Positions 37,270 to 48,056 are shown, counted from the stretch's first letter. The stretch: DNA of 64,000 nt from Viola odorata (GCA_963691705.1 OY829541.1:48690377-48754376); one strand, 5' to 3'. Notes: generated by a model from the sequence alone, not told the origin. Translations and numbers: made by a program.

Positions 37270-38064
37270 CTGGAAACAAAAAGTCTTCTGCTGATGTGCA
37301 GTGCAGTTATGGAGTTGGGCCTTCAATGGGCTTTACTTTCACCACTGCTTCAGATTCTCAAAAAGAGGCCCATCTCACCGTTGAAACAGATCCACCTATA
37401 TTTCTATTTTTTAATTAATCAAGACTCTTTTTCCCATCGCTAGTAGCATAAAATTGAGCTTGTGGTAAAAATGGAAATTATTGGCTGAAAACTCACCTTA
37501 TGTGGAACCAAGACTAAACAGTTAAAATAAATACAAAAATTGAAAACCGAACCTATATGGTAAAAATTAAATTTATATGGTCAAATCGATCCATAGGGTC
37601 AAAATCGAGACTAACCAATCAAATTCAGAACCAAATAATAAAAATAATCTTACAAGGTGAAAATCCAGCATATATGATAAAAATGGACCATAATCCAGCA
37701 AATTCAATAAAAGTTGTGTGCATATACCTATTTGATAAGTGTAGGGTGACTTCTCAGATGTCGCTTTGCATTACTGTCCAACATAATTATTCTCAAGATT
37801 CTTTTGCTTGTCTTGTTTATGACACGCCCCCTCGTTCGATTCTGCTTCAACCAAGTAATAGAAAACAAATCTCTCTTGTTCTTGTTCTTGTTCTTGTTCT
37901 TCCAATGGTAATAGATAAACTCTAATCATATATTGACACATCAGTTAACACAACTTTATTAATAAAATATTTAGTATCCCGTCATTATTCTTACCTTATA
38001 CCTAAAAAGAGTATACATACATATACATATCTTTATCTAAAAACCACAAATTGAAGGTTGCACC
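37270..38064. other. Intergenic/promoter region between MOZART1 copy 1 and SCPL-A
   Basis: Divergent promoters lie here: MOZART1 leader on the left, SCPL-A promoter on the right. The region holds the inverted exon copy described separately. Short AT-rich patches such as TATACATACATATACATATC (about 38,011-38,030) precede the SCPL-A start by some 40-50 bases and could serve as its TATA region. Confidence 0.45.
37834..37902 (-). repeat. Inverted copy of SCPL-A exon 1 segment (63 bp identical)
   Basis: Read on the minus strand, this segment matches plus-strand bases 38239-38301 of SCPL-A exon 1 across all 63 bases, apart from one extra AACAAG hexamer in the simple-repeat part. The shared sequence runs from GAAGAACAAGAACAAG through TTGTTTTCTATTACTTGG to GAAGCAGAATCGAAC. 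The two arms face each other across 336 bp. No homology continues beyond either arm, so only this fragment was copied. It lies in the presumed promoter of SCPL-A. Confidence 0.92.
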
Positions 38065-40778
38065 ATGTCCTGCTTTTCTAAAAAATGGACAAGTTTTGGT
38101 GTGATTTGTGCAATGTTGATACAAATTATAATGTACAGAGAAGTAGTGTCAGCAAAAACAGATGACAGGATTGTGAGTTTGCCAGGCCAACCTCAGGTTG
38201 AATTCAAGCATCATGCAGGATACATCAGAATTCTTGATGAAGAACAAGAACAAGAACAAGAGAGATTTGTTTTCTATTACTTGGTTGAAGCAGAATCGAA
38301 CCCAGCTTCAAAACCACTCGTTCTCTGGCTAAATGGAGGTCCGTCCAATCTCTCCGGATAACAGAGATTAATAAGACTAATCTTCATTCGAGCACCCCTC
38401 AATTTATTCTTTTCATTCCTGACATAATTACTATAGTGTAACAATTTTATCCTTATATAGGGCCTGGTTGTTCCTCTGTTGGAGTGGGAGGTTTCACTGA
38501 AAATGGTCCCTTCAAGCCATCTGATGTCGGAATTTTGGACAAGAATGAGTACAGTTGGAACAAAGGTCTGCAGTCTGCTGTCTGCACCCACTTTCCATAT
38601 TATTTTCATAAATATTCATATCAATAATTCCTCAAGTGTTTTTTGTTTTTATTTTTATGTTGGACAGTGGCAAATATGTTATATTTGGACTCTCCAGCAG
38701 GAACTGGTTTCTCTTACTCTTCTAATACTTCCTTCTATAACTATGTCAATGACACCATCACAGGTTATTATGACTTAACTCCTTCCTTTTCCATTCTTTT
38801 CTTCTTCTTTTTATACATTTTTTTATTCTTTTTAAATAGACCCAAAAAAAAAAAACTGATTATGGAACTGTTTCATCTATAGCACAAGACAATTTCAAAT
38901 TCTTGCAGCAGTGGTTTGCCAAATATCCAGAATACAAGAATAGAGATTTTTACATAACTGGGGAAAGCTATGCAGGTTCCTTCTTATTACTCAAAACAAA
39001 TCCACACATGATTCGAACTCGAACTCAAGACTCGAGACCTAACTTCCCTACTTAACAAGAAGTACCATTGAGCTAATAGCTCTTCGTTATTAACTACTAT
39101 CATTTAAGTTCATCAAACATTGAGCAATATATTCATTCATTCACAGGTCATTTCGGTCCACAACTCGGAGACCTTGTTGTTCAATCAGGATTATTCAATT
39201 TGAAGGGCATGGCTGTAAGTGTAGCTAAAAACAGAAAATAAATAACAATTAACACGACTAATAAGTGATTAGTGCCTCACTTGATTTTCTTTGTTTTTTT
39301 TTCCTGACAGCTAGGGAACCCTTTGTTGCATTTGGATGAAGATGTTAACTCAAGGGGTGACTACTATTGGGCACATGGGTTGATATCAGATTCTACTCAC
39401 AAACTACTGAAAACAACTTGCAACATTTCAGAGATGCTGAGGCAGGGGCCCTCAGGATTAATGTCCCCAGCTTGTTCTCATGTGTACCAGACCCTCGATA
39501 TCGAAATTCCTTCGCGGACACTCCTCAACCTTTACGATGTCACCTCCGATATCTGTCACTCGTCTATTCCTTTACACCTGGGAATTTGGACAGACCCATC
39601 ATCATCAACAGCCAAAATAACACCCAAGTCTCAGTATTCATCAACAACCACAGATCAAGCACAACTGCATGCTATTAACCACCCTGTAAAGCTAAATTAA
39701 CACTTTACTGATTTTGCAGGTTAATCTCTTGGTCAGTTTCATCTACTTACAGCTTGACAACAACTATTCCAAACTTTGTTTACAGAATGATGAAGGGAAT
39801 GTAGATGTTTGCATTGAAGACAAGGTTTCTGCATATTTTAATAGACAAGATGTGCAGGCAGCTCTTCATGCCCGACTTGTAGGAGTCAGCAATTGGACGG
39901 AATGCAGCAAGTAAAACAACACAGCAACTTCCATTAAACTAATAAGCTCTTTTATTAGTTTGTTAAAATTTGATACAATGTTTCACTAAGTTATTCACAG
40001 TAATTGATATATCAAGCAGTAAAATAGTAAGCAGTGGAGATTTGTATAATTGTTTTAGTTTCAATGGTTTTACTCTTTGTGCCTCACTACAAGTGATAAG
40101 ATTGGTATACTAATTTGCACCGTTACATTTCATTTTCAGAACTCTGACATACGATGAAGCAAATAAAAGGATGCCCACAATTGATGTCCTGGGACGACTT
40201 TGTCAGATCAGGAATCCGGGTCCTAGCGTACAGGTGACTAAATACACATACATTGTTTTAGAAAACTCAGACAAAAACATCCTGTAATAATAAGATAGTC
40301 ATTTGAAATACAGTGGAGATCAAGGTACAATTGTCCCATTTATTGGGAGTCGGAGATTGATACATGACTTGGCGAAAGAAGGGGGACTAAATACAACTTC
40401 GGCTTACAAACCCTGGTTTGAGAATACCCAGGTAGTTTAGTTTAAGCCTACTCCTAATCAACATCAATAAGATGAAAGGATAATGATGAATTTACAATAA
40501 TAAAGAAATCAAAAGAAAGTTTCGTTTGATTCTATTTGTAAATTTATTTTAGGGTAGGGATGATCTTCCTTAACTAATATTATTTCTACATGCAACATTG
40601 TGTTCTAATGGATTAAAATCTTCTGTAACAGGTTGGTGGGTGGACACAAACTTATGGCAATATCCTAACATTTGCTACAGTTAGAGGAGCCTCTCATCTG
40701 TCACCATACTCATCACCCAGGAGATCATTGGCATTAGTTACAAAGTCTCTCTGGAACTCCACTTGTTCAATAACTTGA
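38065..40778 (+). pseudogene. SCPL-A: serine carboxypeptidase-like gene with two frameshifts
   Basis: SCPL45-type secreted alpha/beta-hydrolase. Ten exons align with the array: 38065-38338, 38461-38565, 38668-38763, 38883-38975, 39147-39214, 39311-39685, 39786-39910, 40140-40233, 40314-40431 and 40632-40778. Signal peptide, WLNGG/PGCSS oxyanion hole, GESYAG serine, SGDQ aspartate and RGASH histidine are all present. Exon 8 is 94 bases against 93 in SCPL-B and SCPL-D. The extra base lies in CTTTGTCAG, where SCPL-B has TTGGTCAG, and it breaks the frame before the catalytic Asp. The C-terminus is shifted again: the frame ends with LWNSTCSIT, but the next frame gives LSGTPLVQ then stop, matching the family ending LSGKPLPEA. 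Exon 1 carries an EQEQEQE repeat. Best read as a young pseudogene; two separate sequencing errors are less likely. Exons 1-7 remain open and could give a truncated product. Confidence 0.85.
38992..39085 (-). repeat. tRNA-derived SINE-like fragment in SCPL-A intron 4
   Basis: On the minus strand the intron contains TTAGCTCAATGGTA, like a pol III A box, followed about 40 bases later by GAGTTCGAATCATG, like a B box. That spacing fits a tRNA-derived SINE head. No cloverleaf is complete, so it is not a working tRNA gene. Similar B-box-like pieces occur in introns of SCPL-B and SCPL-C. Confidence 0.45.
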
Positions 40779-40796
40779 GAACATAACACTCTTCTG

Positions 40797-41329
40797 CATA
40801 GTTTTCAGAACCGGACCGGACAGCGAACCGTTTTCGTCAATTTGGTGGTTCAACCGGGTTCGACCGGATTGTAGATGCTGGTCCGTCCGGAACCGTTTAC
40901 ACATTAAACCGGTAAATCTTAGACGAAAAAACCGGATTAAACCGGATTGAACCGGCTGGTTTTTACTGTAGCATTTTATAATATATCAAAAAATATTATT
41001 AAAATTGAAAAAGTCCAAAAACGACGTCGTTTTGGTTGCCTCTCTGATGGGCTGACCCATATCTGTAATGGGCCGGCCCATCAATTTTTTTTTAAAAAAA
41101 AAGAAAAAAAAAACCAAACCAAAACGGCGTCGTTTTGGTTTGGCTCATCAAACCGGCCGGTTTAACCCGGTTCAATCCGGTTCGCCGGTTACGTAAAAAC
41201 TGGCCGGTTCGTCCGGTCCGACCCGGGTCAGATGGCAATCCGGTCCGAAAGGTGAATCGGACCGGAAACGTGAAAATGGCCGGTTGAACCGGACGGACCG
41301 GCCGGTCCGGTCCGGTTCTGAAAACATGG
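40797..41329. mobile_element. Non-autonomous hAT-type element (CCGG-rich MITE) with 8-bp TSD
   Basis: The 533-bp element lies between two copies of CTCTTCTG (40789-40796 and 41330-41337), the 8-bp target duplication expected of hAT transposons. The ends are inverted: left CATAGTTTTCAGAACCGG, right (reverse complement) CCATGTTTTCAGAACCGG. The body is GC-rich against its AT-rich surroundings, dense in AACCGG/CCGGTT, and has facing ACGACGTCGTTTTGG and ACGGCGTCGTTTTGG blocks around an A/T core. It has no transposase. It inserted within 20 bases downstream of the SCPL-A stop, so it may lie in that gene's 3'UTR. Confidence 0.9.
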
Positions 41330-41669
41330 CTCTTCTGTACACAATCACTATTCCTTTAACATGTATTAATTCTTAAAGTTTTGTGGCTTTGAGATAGTTC
41401 CACATTTCAGTGATTCAGAACAATTGGAGTTCAAACACTTCTTTTCAACAATCAACCCTCACAAATCAGTGTCAACAACAGGGGAGTAGGCGAAAAAGTG
41501 CAGCTATGTCAATACAAGATTTCAAACACATAAGCATATTCAATCAATATTCCATATGAAGATTATAGTTATATGAAACACTGCTTCTAACATGAATTCA
41601 ACCTAGAAAAAGGACAAACTATGAAGAAATGTGCTAATAATAAATGTATGAAAACAGAACGAAACTTCT

Positions 41670-41891
41670 TCATGATAGGGGTGATGAAGTGGTAGGAATT
41701 AGCAAGGAGGATGTGGTTTCTGTTCGAAGCTCTCGTACAACCGCAGATAAAGCTTCAGGGTTGAAACCCAGGTCACACAGGGCAATAAGCACAGACAAGG
41801 TGTGTCTATCAAGTCCTGTGTCTAGAATGTTGGACATGTGAAACGCCAAATCCAAAGATTCACGCGCAGTCTGAGCAGCCTCTCGTTCCAT
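41670..41891 (-). CDS. GIP2: MOZART1 / GIP gamma-tubulin complex microprotein, copy 2
   Basis: Second MOZART1 gene, 73 residues, single coding exon. The core (AQTARESLDLAFHMSNILD, TGLDRHTLSVLIALCDLGFN) matches copy 1, with differences at the ends (MEREAAQ for MDPEAAR; ALSAVVRELRTE for TLAAVVKELRRE) and a serine/threonine-rich tail. A TTTTCAG acceptor lies 20 bases upstream of the ATG, so this copy also has a leader intron; its first exon was not located. Intact. Symbol by analogy with the two Arabidopsis GIP genes; one-to-one orthology is not implied. Confidence 0.93.
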   Translation of the reverse strand: MEREAAQTARESLDLAFHMSNILDTGLDRHTLSVLIALCDLGFNPEALSAVVRELRTETTSSLLIPTTSSPLS

Positions 41892-41999
41892 TCCAAAACT
41901 TGCAATTGCCTGAAAACATGAAAACCAAATCATATAAATCATTCTATTCACTGTTGGTTTTCTGCATATATTTTTCATTACATTCTAGTTATCAAATTT

Positions 42000-43982
42000 A
42001 ATGAGAGAAATTTCTCATTCAACACTATGTTTTTAGTTTGATTGCATTCACCTAGTCACCAAAAAGTAGGGGTGGTAAATGGGTAGATTTGAGTGGGTAT
42101 GGGTATACCCTAAATGGGTATGGATAGTATCTCCATTTATTACCCATGTAATTTTTTAATGGGTACCCATTTAATTTATACCCACCCATTAACAAATTTT
42201 CTAAATTCCGATGGAAAAAATTAAGAAACGAAATAAATTTATTAACCCATTAATAAATTTTTACATTCACAACATTAAATCTACAGCCTTTTCTTTATGG
42301 GATAAGAATATTAAACTGCTCGGAAATAAAGTAAATAAAGTACTTTACTGCGTTGTATAGAATGATAGAACAACCTCTAAGTTTAAAGTTAAAGAACACC
42401 ACATAGTAAATTAACACACAACTACTTGCATTAATAGTAGAAATTGGCAAATTTACAGCTTACACACATAACAATTCAGTCAAAGCTGAATGTAGCAATC
42501 AACCTTACAAGCAAAATAAAAGAAACGGCTTCCAAAATATCCCAAAAAATGGGTAGGAAGCCAAAAAAGACCTAATAACAGTAGCAGTACCCTAGTACTA
42601 ATAAAATGCTAGTGGCGGGTAGTAAAACAACACCACCTCTGCCCACTTCTTCAATCCTTATAGCACCAGGAAAACAAGAAAGAGACTCCATAAGCCAATA
42701 GCAGGGTCCCTTAAATAATAGGACACCCCCACACACCCAAACCAAGACAGTATTACTCGCAGCTACCCAGTCTACCGAGACACAGAAGGGAAGTAAGTTG
42801 CGTCTCGACTGTCCATGAAGTAGATGCAATCCTGGACAGGGCACTAAACATTCAGGTCAGCCTGAAGGTGTAATCCAACCCACGACAAAAGTTAGGACAA
42901 CGCATCAATCATGTACCATTCACTGCATAACTAAGGAGGCTCTGGCAGCAGACTGAACCACATCTCAACAAGTGACAATTATTCATGCAATACACCCCTT
43001 AGTAATTGAGCCTGAAATGAAGTAAAACCACTGGAAAGCCCTACGAGTCCACGGATTAGTCCGCAGATTCATGGATATACACAGCAAAAGTGTAACTGGT
43101 GTGTTCAACATTGTAGCTTAAACCCTAGAAATCAAAACACGATGAAAAATCACACTTGACCTAAATTACACAAATCCAAACTGTAATCAACATACCAAAC
43201 ACTAAGATAAGTAAAATGCCACAACAAAAACCATATTCAAGAAACTATTCAAGCAAACATCATAAATTCCAAGAAATTAAAAGGGTGTGAAATTCCACAT
43301 AACATTAAACTCACTCAAATAAAAACTATCTGGGAACGATAACTACTTCTAAATCTGTCTACAGCATAAATTACCATATCAAACAGAACAAAAGAAACAA
43401 AACAATCTCCTTGAACGTTACGCTGTGCATTAAACCAATTTTCCAAGTTCGTGACTAGGTTGAGCTTAGGAAGTAAATGAACAACCACATCAATCTTCTT
43501 TATAATTAATACAAAGATCCCAACTATCCTTTAGCCAAACACTAGAAATGAGTCTAAAATTGAGAAAGCAAGCAAGTGACAACAGTCAATCCATAGCTGA
43601 AATCCAGAATCAAGAGATACAAACTCATCCATAAGCTGAAAACACAAAACCCCGGAATCAAAACCCAGCAAAGCCCCACAACAAAGACCGAAAAGTTTCA
43701 CGTGCACACACTCAAAAGACACAAATTAAAAACACAAACAAGAGGAAACCCACTATCAAAATGCAACACCAACCCACTTCAACAAACATAAATACCCAAA
43801 CGGAGCTCGTAATTATTAGCTTTCCAAAGGACAAACATTGATCAAATAGTTCATACACGTTTTAAAACAAAAAATAAATAAAAATTGACTTAAAGGGGAA
43901 ATCTAAGCTTACGCAGAACAAAAAGCTGAGAGAGGAAGATTCTATAAGCAACATTACTTAATCAAAACTCACTCAAATCAAT
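42000..43982. other. Gene-free stretch upstream of MOZART1 copy 2
   Basis: About 2 kb without recognised coding DNA, possibly containing the leader intron of MOZART1 copy 2. Bases 42,066-42,190 are full of TGGGTA/TACCCA motifs (GGTGGTAAATGGGTAG and ATGGGTACCCATTTAA), resembling an end of a plant hAT-like element, though no partner end was seen. The remainder is ordinary, moderately AT-rich sequence. Confidence 0.35.
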
Positions 43983-44113
43983 CAATGCTCTGCATGATAT
44001 CCTCGGTAGTGAACTTAGTGCCCTTCTCCTTGTCGTCAGCGGCGCGTCCTTTAGCCTTGCGATCCAGCAAACTCTTCCTGTCCTTATCCAACCTCAGCTT
44101 AGTAATCACAACC
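43983..44113 (-). CDS. Unidentified 3'-terminal coding-like segment, ends ...[11 protein letters not shown]
   Basis: On the minus strand a highly charged frame reads [46 protein letters not shown] then TGA. Composition and codon use look like real protein rather than chance. The frame runs upstream into a tandemly duplicated G-rich segment without a clear ATG. An AG acceptor (CCAAAG) precedes GTTGTGATT, so this could be the last exon of a small gene or a relic. I do not recognise the family. It may alternatively lie within the leader of MOZART1 copy 2. Confidence 0.4.
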
Positions 44114-44335
44114 TTTGGGCGATATGGGTGGACGGCGGGGAAGTGATGGGTTAGGGGTTTTTCTGAGTCGCGCTAAGCAAATCGAAGCAGCTAAAAAGTG
44201 TCAGAGAGAGAGAGATTTGGGCGATATGGGTGGACGGCGGGGAAGTGATGATGATTTGGGCGGAAACGGCGGCGGTGGTAGTTGCAATAGCGCTAAGCAA
44301 ATCCGTGTCAGAGTGAGAGTGAGAGAGGAGAAGTA
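44112..44335. repeat. Imperfect ~103-bp tandem duplication
   Basis: The string TTTGGGCGATATGGGTGGAC plus the next 14 bases occurs at 44,112 and again at 44,215. Both copies are followed by CGCTAAGCAAATC and GTGTCAGAG-like blocks, but the middles differ. The duplication makes a plus-strand frame (44115-44366) look repetitive ([10 protein letters not shown] twice); I do not regard that frame as a gene. Confidence 0.75.
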
Positions 44336-44842
44336 TAGTGGGGATACCATTTCCAAACCCAATTAAACCCTTTTGTTTTGTTTTAAACGTGTAATTATTC
44401 ATTTAATACTCATATTTATTTAATTAATTAGGTTTATAGTTGTATAATTGGGTATGGGTATCTTTTGAAAAGGTTACAAACATAAACGAAAAAGAACTCT
44501 ATTTGATCTATTATAAACGACCGATCAATAAAAAATAATCAATATGAAATCGTAGGAGATGATCACACCTGCAGCAAGTGGTAGTAACAATCGGCGGCGA
44601 TGGCTGTTGGTCTCTGCTCCGGCAGGTGAGAAAGAAGAACTGACTGTCTGTTTAGCGTTCCGGTTCTTGGTCCGAAAAGTGTTTTGGGTAAAAGTGTTGT
44701 AGGAAAAACACTTTTGCGCAAAGCAGTGTGCTGTTTGGTAAACATTTCTTAAAAGTGCCGTGGGAAACGAGAAGTTGTTTTTGGTGTTTGGTAAACACTG
44801 CTTTTAGAACTATGGTTTGAGTGTAAAATGGCTATAAAAGGC

Positions 44843-45900
44843 ATCAGTCATTTTTAGTGTTATTTATTTACATTATTTAATTCAATCTTTTTTTCTAAAC
44901 AAATAATTTAACTATAATCCTTTTAACTATAAAGGATACAATTTGTTTCAAACATTAAAATTAATATTTTTTAGTATATATATAGATTATTTAAATCAAT
45001 TTATTTCTTTAAACAAATAATTAACATTTTATTAAATAAAGTTAAATATTGAGCACTATTTTAAAATTTTACATATATAAAATCATAATTATCTATTCAT
45101 CACTAATCTATTACCTATTGAGTTACTTTTTTTTATGTGAATACATCAATAATATTTTTTAAAAGCATTAGTCATTTTTAATGTTATTTATTTACATTAT
45201 TTAAATCAATCTTTTTTCTAAACAAATAATCAACATTTTATTTATAACAATATTAAAAAGTTTATTAGTAGAAGGAAAAAAGTGTTAAATATGGAACATT
45301 ATATTACACTTACTATATTTATAAACCGAATTAATTATACTTACTATATTTATATATATATATATATATAATTTAAATATAAATTTAGATCAATAAACAA
45401 ACAATATAAGTAATGATACATCATGACATAGAAAGTATAAATTTTTATATTTTTAAAAATATTTTATTTTAAAGTTGAAAATTTCGTGAGAAACTTATGT
45501 TTTTTAAATGTAATTTTTTATTTTGAATAACAATATGATATAAATTTGTTAATTTTTATTTAAAATGTCATTGAAATTAAACTTTCCAATAAAGCTATTT
45601 TGTAAGCTAGCTAATAAATTATTTACTTAATCACATATTAATTAATTAGTAAGATTATGTAATTTCTAATATATATTGTGATAATTAATATGACTATATA
45701 TACACACTTTCATTTAACAATGTTATATAAAACAACATCAAAAATTTGTTCAAAAATGGTAACCATCGTAGAAATGCTATTTTTTTAATTGGATTTATTT
45801 TTTTAAAATATATATAATTGTTTATTTTGAATAACAATGTTATATAAATTTGTTGATTTCTATTTAAAATATAATTGAAACTAAATATTCAAATAAAAAT
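44843..45900. repeat. AT-rich block with two sets of imperfect direct repeats
   Basis: An approximately 80-bp segment at 44,843-44,925 (AGTGTTATTTATTTACATTA and following) recurs at 45,164-45,243. A second segment around 45,520-45,595 (TTTTGAATAACAATATGATA and following) recurs at 45,815-45,890. Both pairs are about 300 bp apart. No coding capacity. Fits internal duplication inside a decayed element. Confidence 0.65.
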
Positions 45901-45984
45901 ATTTTTCTTTTACGGTAATTAATATTACTATATATATACATTTTGATTTAGCAACTGCAGGTTTATACAATTGCCGCAAGTTAC

Positions 45985-46310
45985 AACACCATTCAAGGAC
46001 TCGATGGCACTGTCAACCTCCTGAGAAGAACCATAAGAAACGAAGCCAAAGCCCCTTGATCTTCCACTTTCCCTGTCATAAACCACCTTAGCATCCAACA
46101 CCTTCCCTTGCTCACTAAACAATGTATCAAGTGCCACATTATCAACATTCCAGGAAAGGTTTCCCACATAGACACGCTTAGCACCATCAAAAATTCACCA
46201 CCTCCTCTTGACCCATAAGACTCACCACCTCCTCTTGGCCCTCTAGAAAAAGAAGATTCCTTTGGTGGAGCAGGTCCAGAATTCACCCTTATGGCCCTTC
46301 CCTCTAGTTC
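45985..46310 (-). pseudogene. Captured exon of a chloroplast RNA-binding protein (cp29/cp31-like), frameshifted
   Basis: The minus strand reads the linker and most of the second RRM of a chloroplast ribonucleoprotein: ELEGRAIRVNSGPAPP, a glycine/arginine-rich linker (RGPRGGGESYGSRGGG), then KRVYVGNLSWNVDN and RNP1-containing GRSRGFGFVSY. It is bounded by an AG acceptor (46,311) and a GT donor (45,984) in the positions expected for an internal exon of this family. It therefore looks like copied genomic exon, not cDNA. A one-base frame change near 46,190 (GGTGAATTTTTGATGG) separates linker from RRM. No other exon of this gene was found nearby. Dead fragment. Confidence 0.8.
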
Positions 46311-46477
46311 CTGCATAAATAAAGCTTTCACTTAGATACAACAACCCAAAAAGATTTAAGGACTATAAACCTTCAATACACACAAGAGTTTGCATTAGAA
46401 TGCTACCACAACACCAAAAGAAATGAGAGTTTTTACTCTTTCCACTTAATTGTCTACTAGACTTGCAATTTATTATG

Positions 46478-46609
46478 TTGTCAATAACATGATTGCAGTT
46501 AGGACAGATTTTACTAGGATTGTTGTTCCATTGAATTCCTCCACGATCACTTGTGCCAGGTGCACTCTTGATTTTTGATGCAAATCTGTTACCATCCACC
46601 AGCCATGGT
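46478..46609 (-). pseudogene. Fragment of a SOG1-like NAC protein N-terminus
   Basis: After a TTGTGCAG acceptor the minus strand encodes RPWLVDGNRFASKIKSA, then WNNNPSKICPNCNHVIDN. This strongly resembles the N-terminal extension of Arabidopsis SOG1 (SUPPRESSOR OF GAMMA RESPONSE 1, a NAC transcription factor), remembered as having SWLIDSNRIATKI and CPKCQHVIDN. The NAC domain that should follow is absent; homology ends at the VIDN codons and the frame continues into unrelated sequence. Together with the chloroplast RNP exon 170 bp away, this suggests transduplication of gene pieces. Confidence 0.7.
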
Positions 46610-47968
46610 CTGCACAATTTATGAAAAGAAAGGAAGAATTCAAAAGTCAAAACTAGAACTTGCATCCAATAGGTACACAAACAAACAAATGGTGCAAACA
46701 CTGTAAACACATGGGGATCTTTGATCCTACAATAAATCACCTACCCTAAATTTGAACAGCAAGTATGATTTACATTCAAGATAACTAAATTACCAGAAGC
46801 ATAAATGAGAAAACAAATGTCATCTCATGATACCATATTTAAATTTTAAATCCATCATGAACCACATTAACTGCATTTAAGCTCCTTGCATGCTAATTTG
46901 ATGGCTTGAAAAGTCTTCGGCATCTACAAAACCATATAGTGGCAACATCTGGTAATGCTTGCTGAAGTGTTTTTTCTAAGCACCACTTGCAACTAATTTT
47001 CTTGTGAGACTAAAGTATTCGGCATTGTAAATTAAAGCTTCATTGATGATTGATAAGGTATCTCTAAAATTCAAACTTTTCGTACACACATTATTAAACT
47101 CATCGACATCACATTTTTCACTTCCTCAAGATAGTGCAACGGCAGTACGCATGCATACAAAAGCTGTTCAACAGTGCACTAAGCAAGGAACTAAAAAGGC
47201 AAAGCTTTTCACAGGCATAATGAGTAGGAATATACAATTAAAGATAATTGGAACAATATAATTTTCCATATGGTGCTTTAACAACACATAGATGAATATT
47301 AACACTGGCAAAGAGCTTTCCTTACACTATCATGGTAACCCACAATGCATATAAATGATGAGGATGGTGTAGGCTTAATACTGAAATCATGGTTCCAAAA
47401 GGATTAGCCGAATGTTATCTTCCCAACTTTCTTTACTTTCCATAAGACCAGGACCTAAAAATTTATCCTTCAGCATCTACTACGTACCAATACTCAGCAA
47501 TCAAAATGCCAAGTACAGTCCAGCAAACAAATAACCAAAGTAAAATTCTACACTCGGAACAACTGAGACCCACAATACTAGCGACAGTGCAACTCCAAAA
47601 TAACTCCAACAATAAACGAATGAAAAAAAGAGAGCAAATCTTTTGGTTATTCTGGTCAAAACTAAGCAAGTCAAGGTGAACAAGCACACAGTATTGTCCA
47701 ATATCCATTACTATATTGTCAATATGGAAAGATACATCGATCAACTGTAAACTCAAATAGAGAACCACAATCGGCAGTGACAAAAACACACAAACAGGAT
47801 ATTGGCAACAACCCAGATGGATATTTGTACCAAACTAGAAAGAAAGTGGACGTAATCGTGCTAAGAACGCCTCATGGTACTAGAAAGCCAACATCTTTGG
47901 TGTTAGAAAGAAACCCAATCTAATAAAATAAAAAGAAGATGCTTGCTTACCCAGCCATAAGAGAGAAG

Positions 47969-48056
47969 GACGGCGAGCCAAGTAGCGGAGGAGGGCGAGC
48001 CAAGTAGCGGAGGACGGCGATCCAAGTAGCGGAGGACGGCGAGCCAAACAGAGGAG
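47969..48056. repeat. 22-bp minisatellite, four units
   Basis: Four units of GACGGCGAGCCAAGTAGCGG plus AG, with few substitutions, lie head to tail. Because 22 is not a multiple of three, each unit changes the frame. The overlapping minus-strand frame (47880-48182, starting MAASFSSSLTLALL, rather like a plastid transit peptide) is therefore unlikely to be a maintained protein. Confidence 0.85.

Noticed and set aside
38992..39085. Possible tRNA gene
   Set aside because: A- and B-box-like strings are present but no cloverleaf stems form; treated as a SINE-like fragment.
40947..41165. 72-codon frame inside the hAT-type element
   Set aside because: Runs through inverted AACCGG-rich non-coding element sequence. 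No transposase similarity.
44115..44366. 83-codon plus-strand frame with repeated [10 protein letters not shown]
   Set aside because: Explained by the ~103-bp tandem duplication. No conserved partner known and no promoter seen.
46363..46740. 125-codon minus-strand frame taken as one protein
   Set aside because: Only the middle part (about 46,478-46,609) resembles SOG1. Residues before the AG acceptor and after VIDN are intron-like or unrelated.
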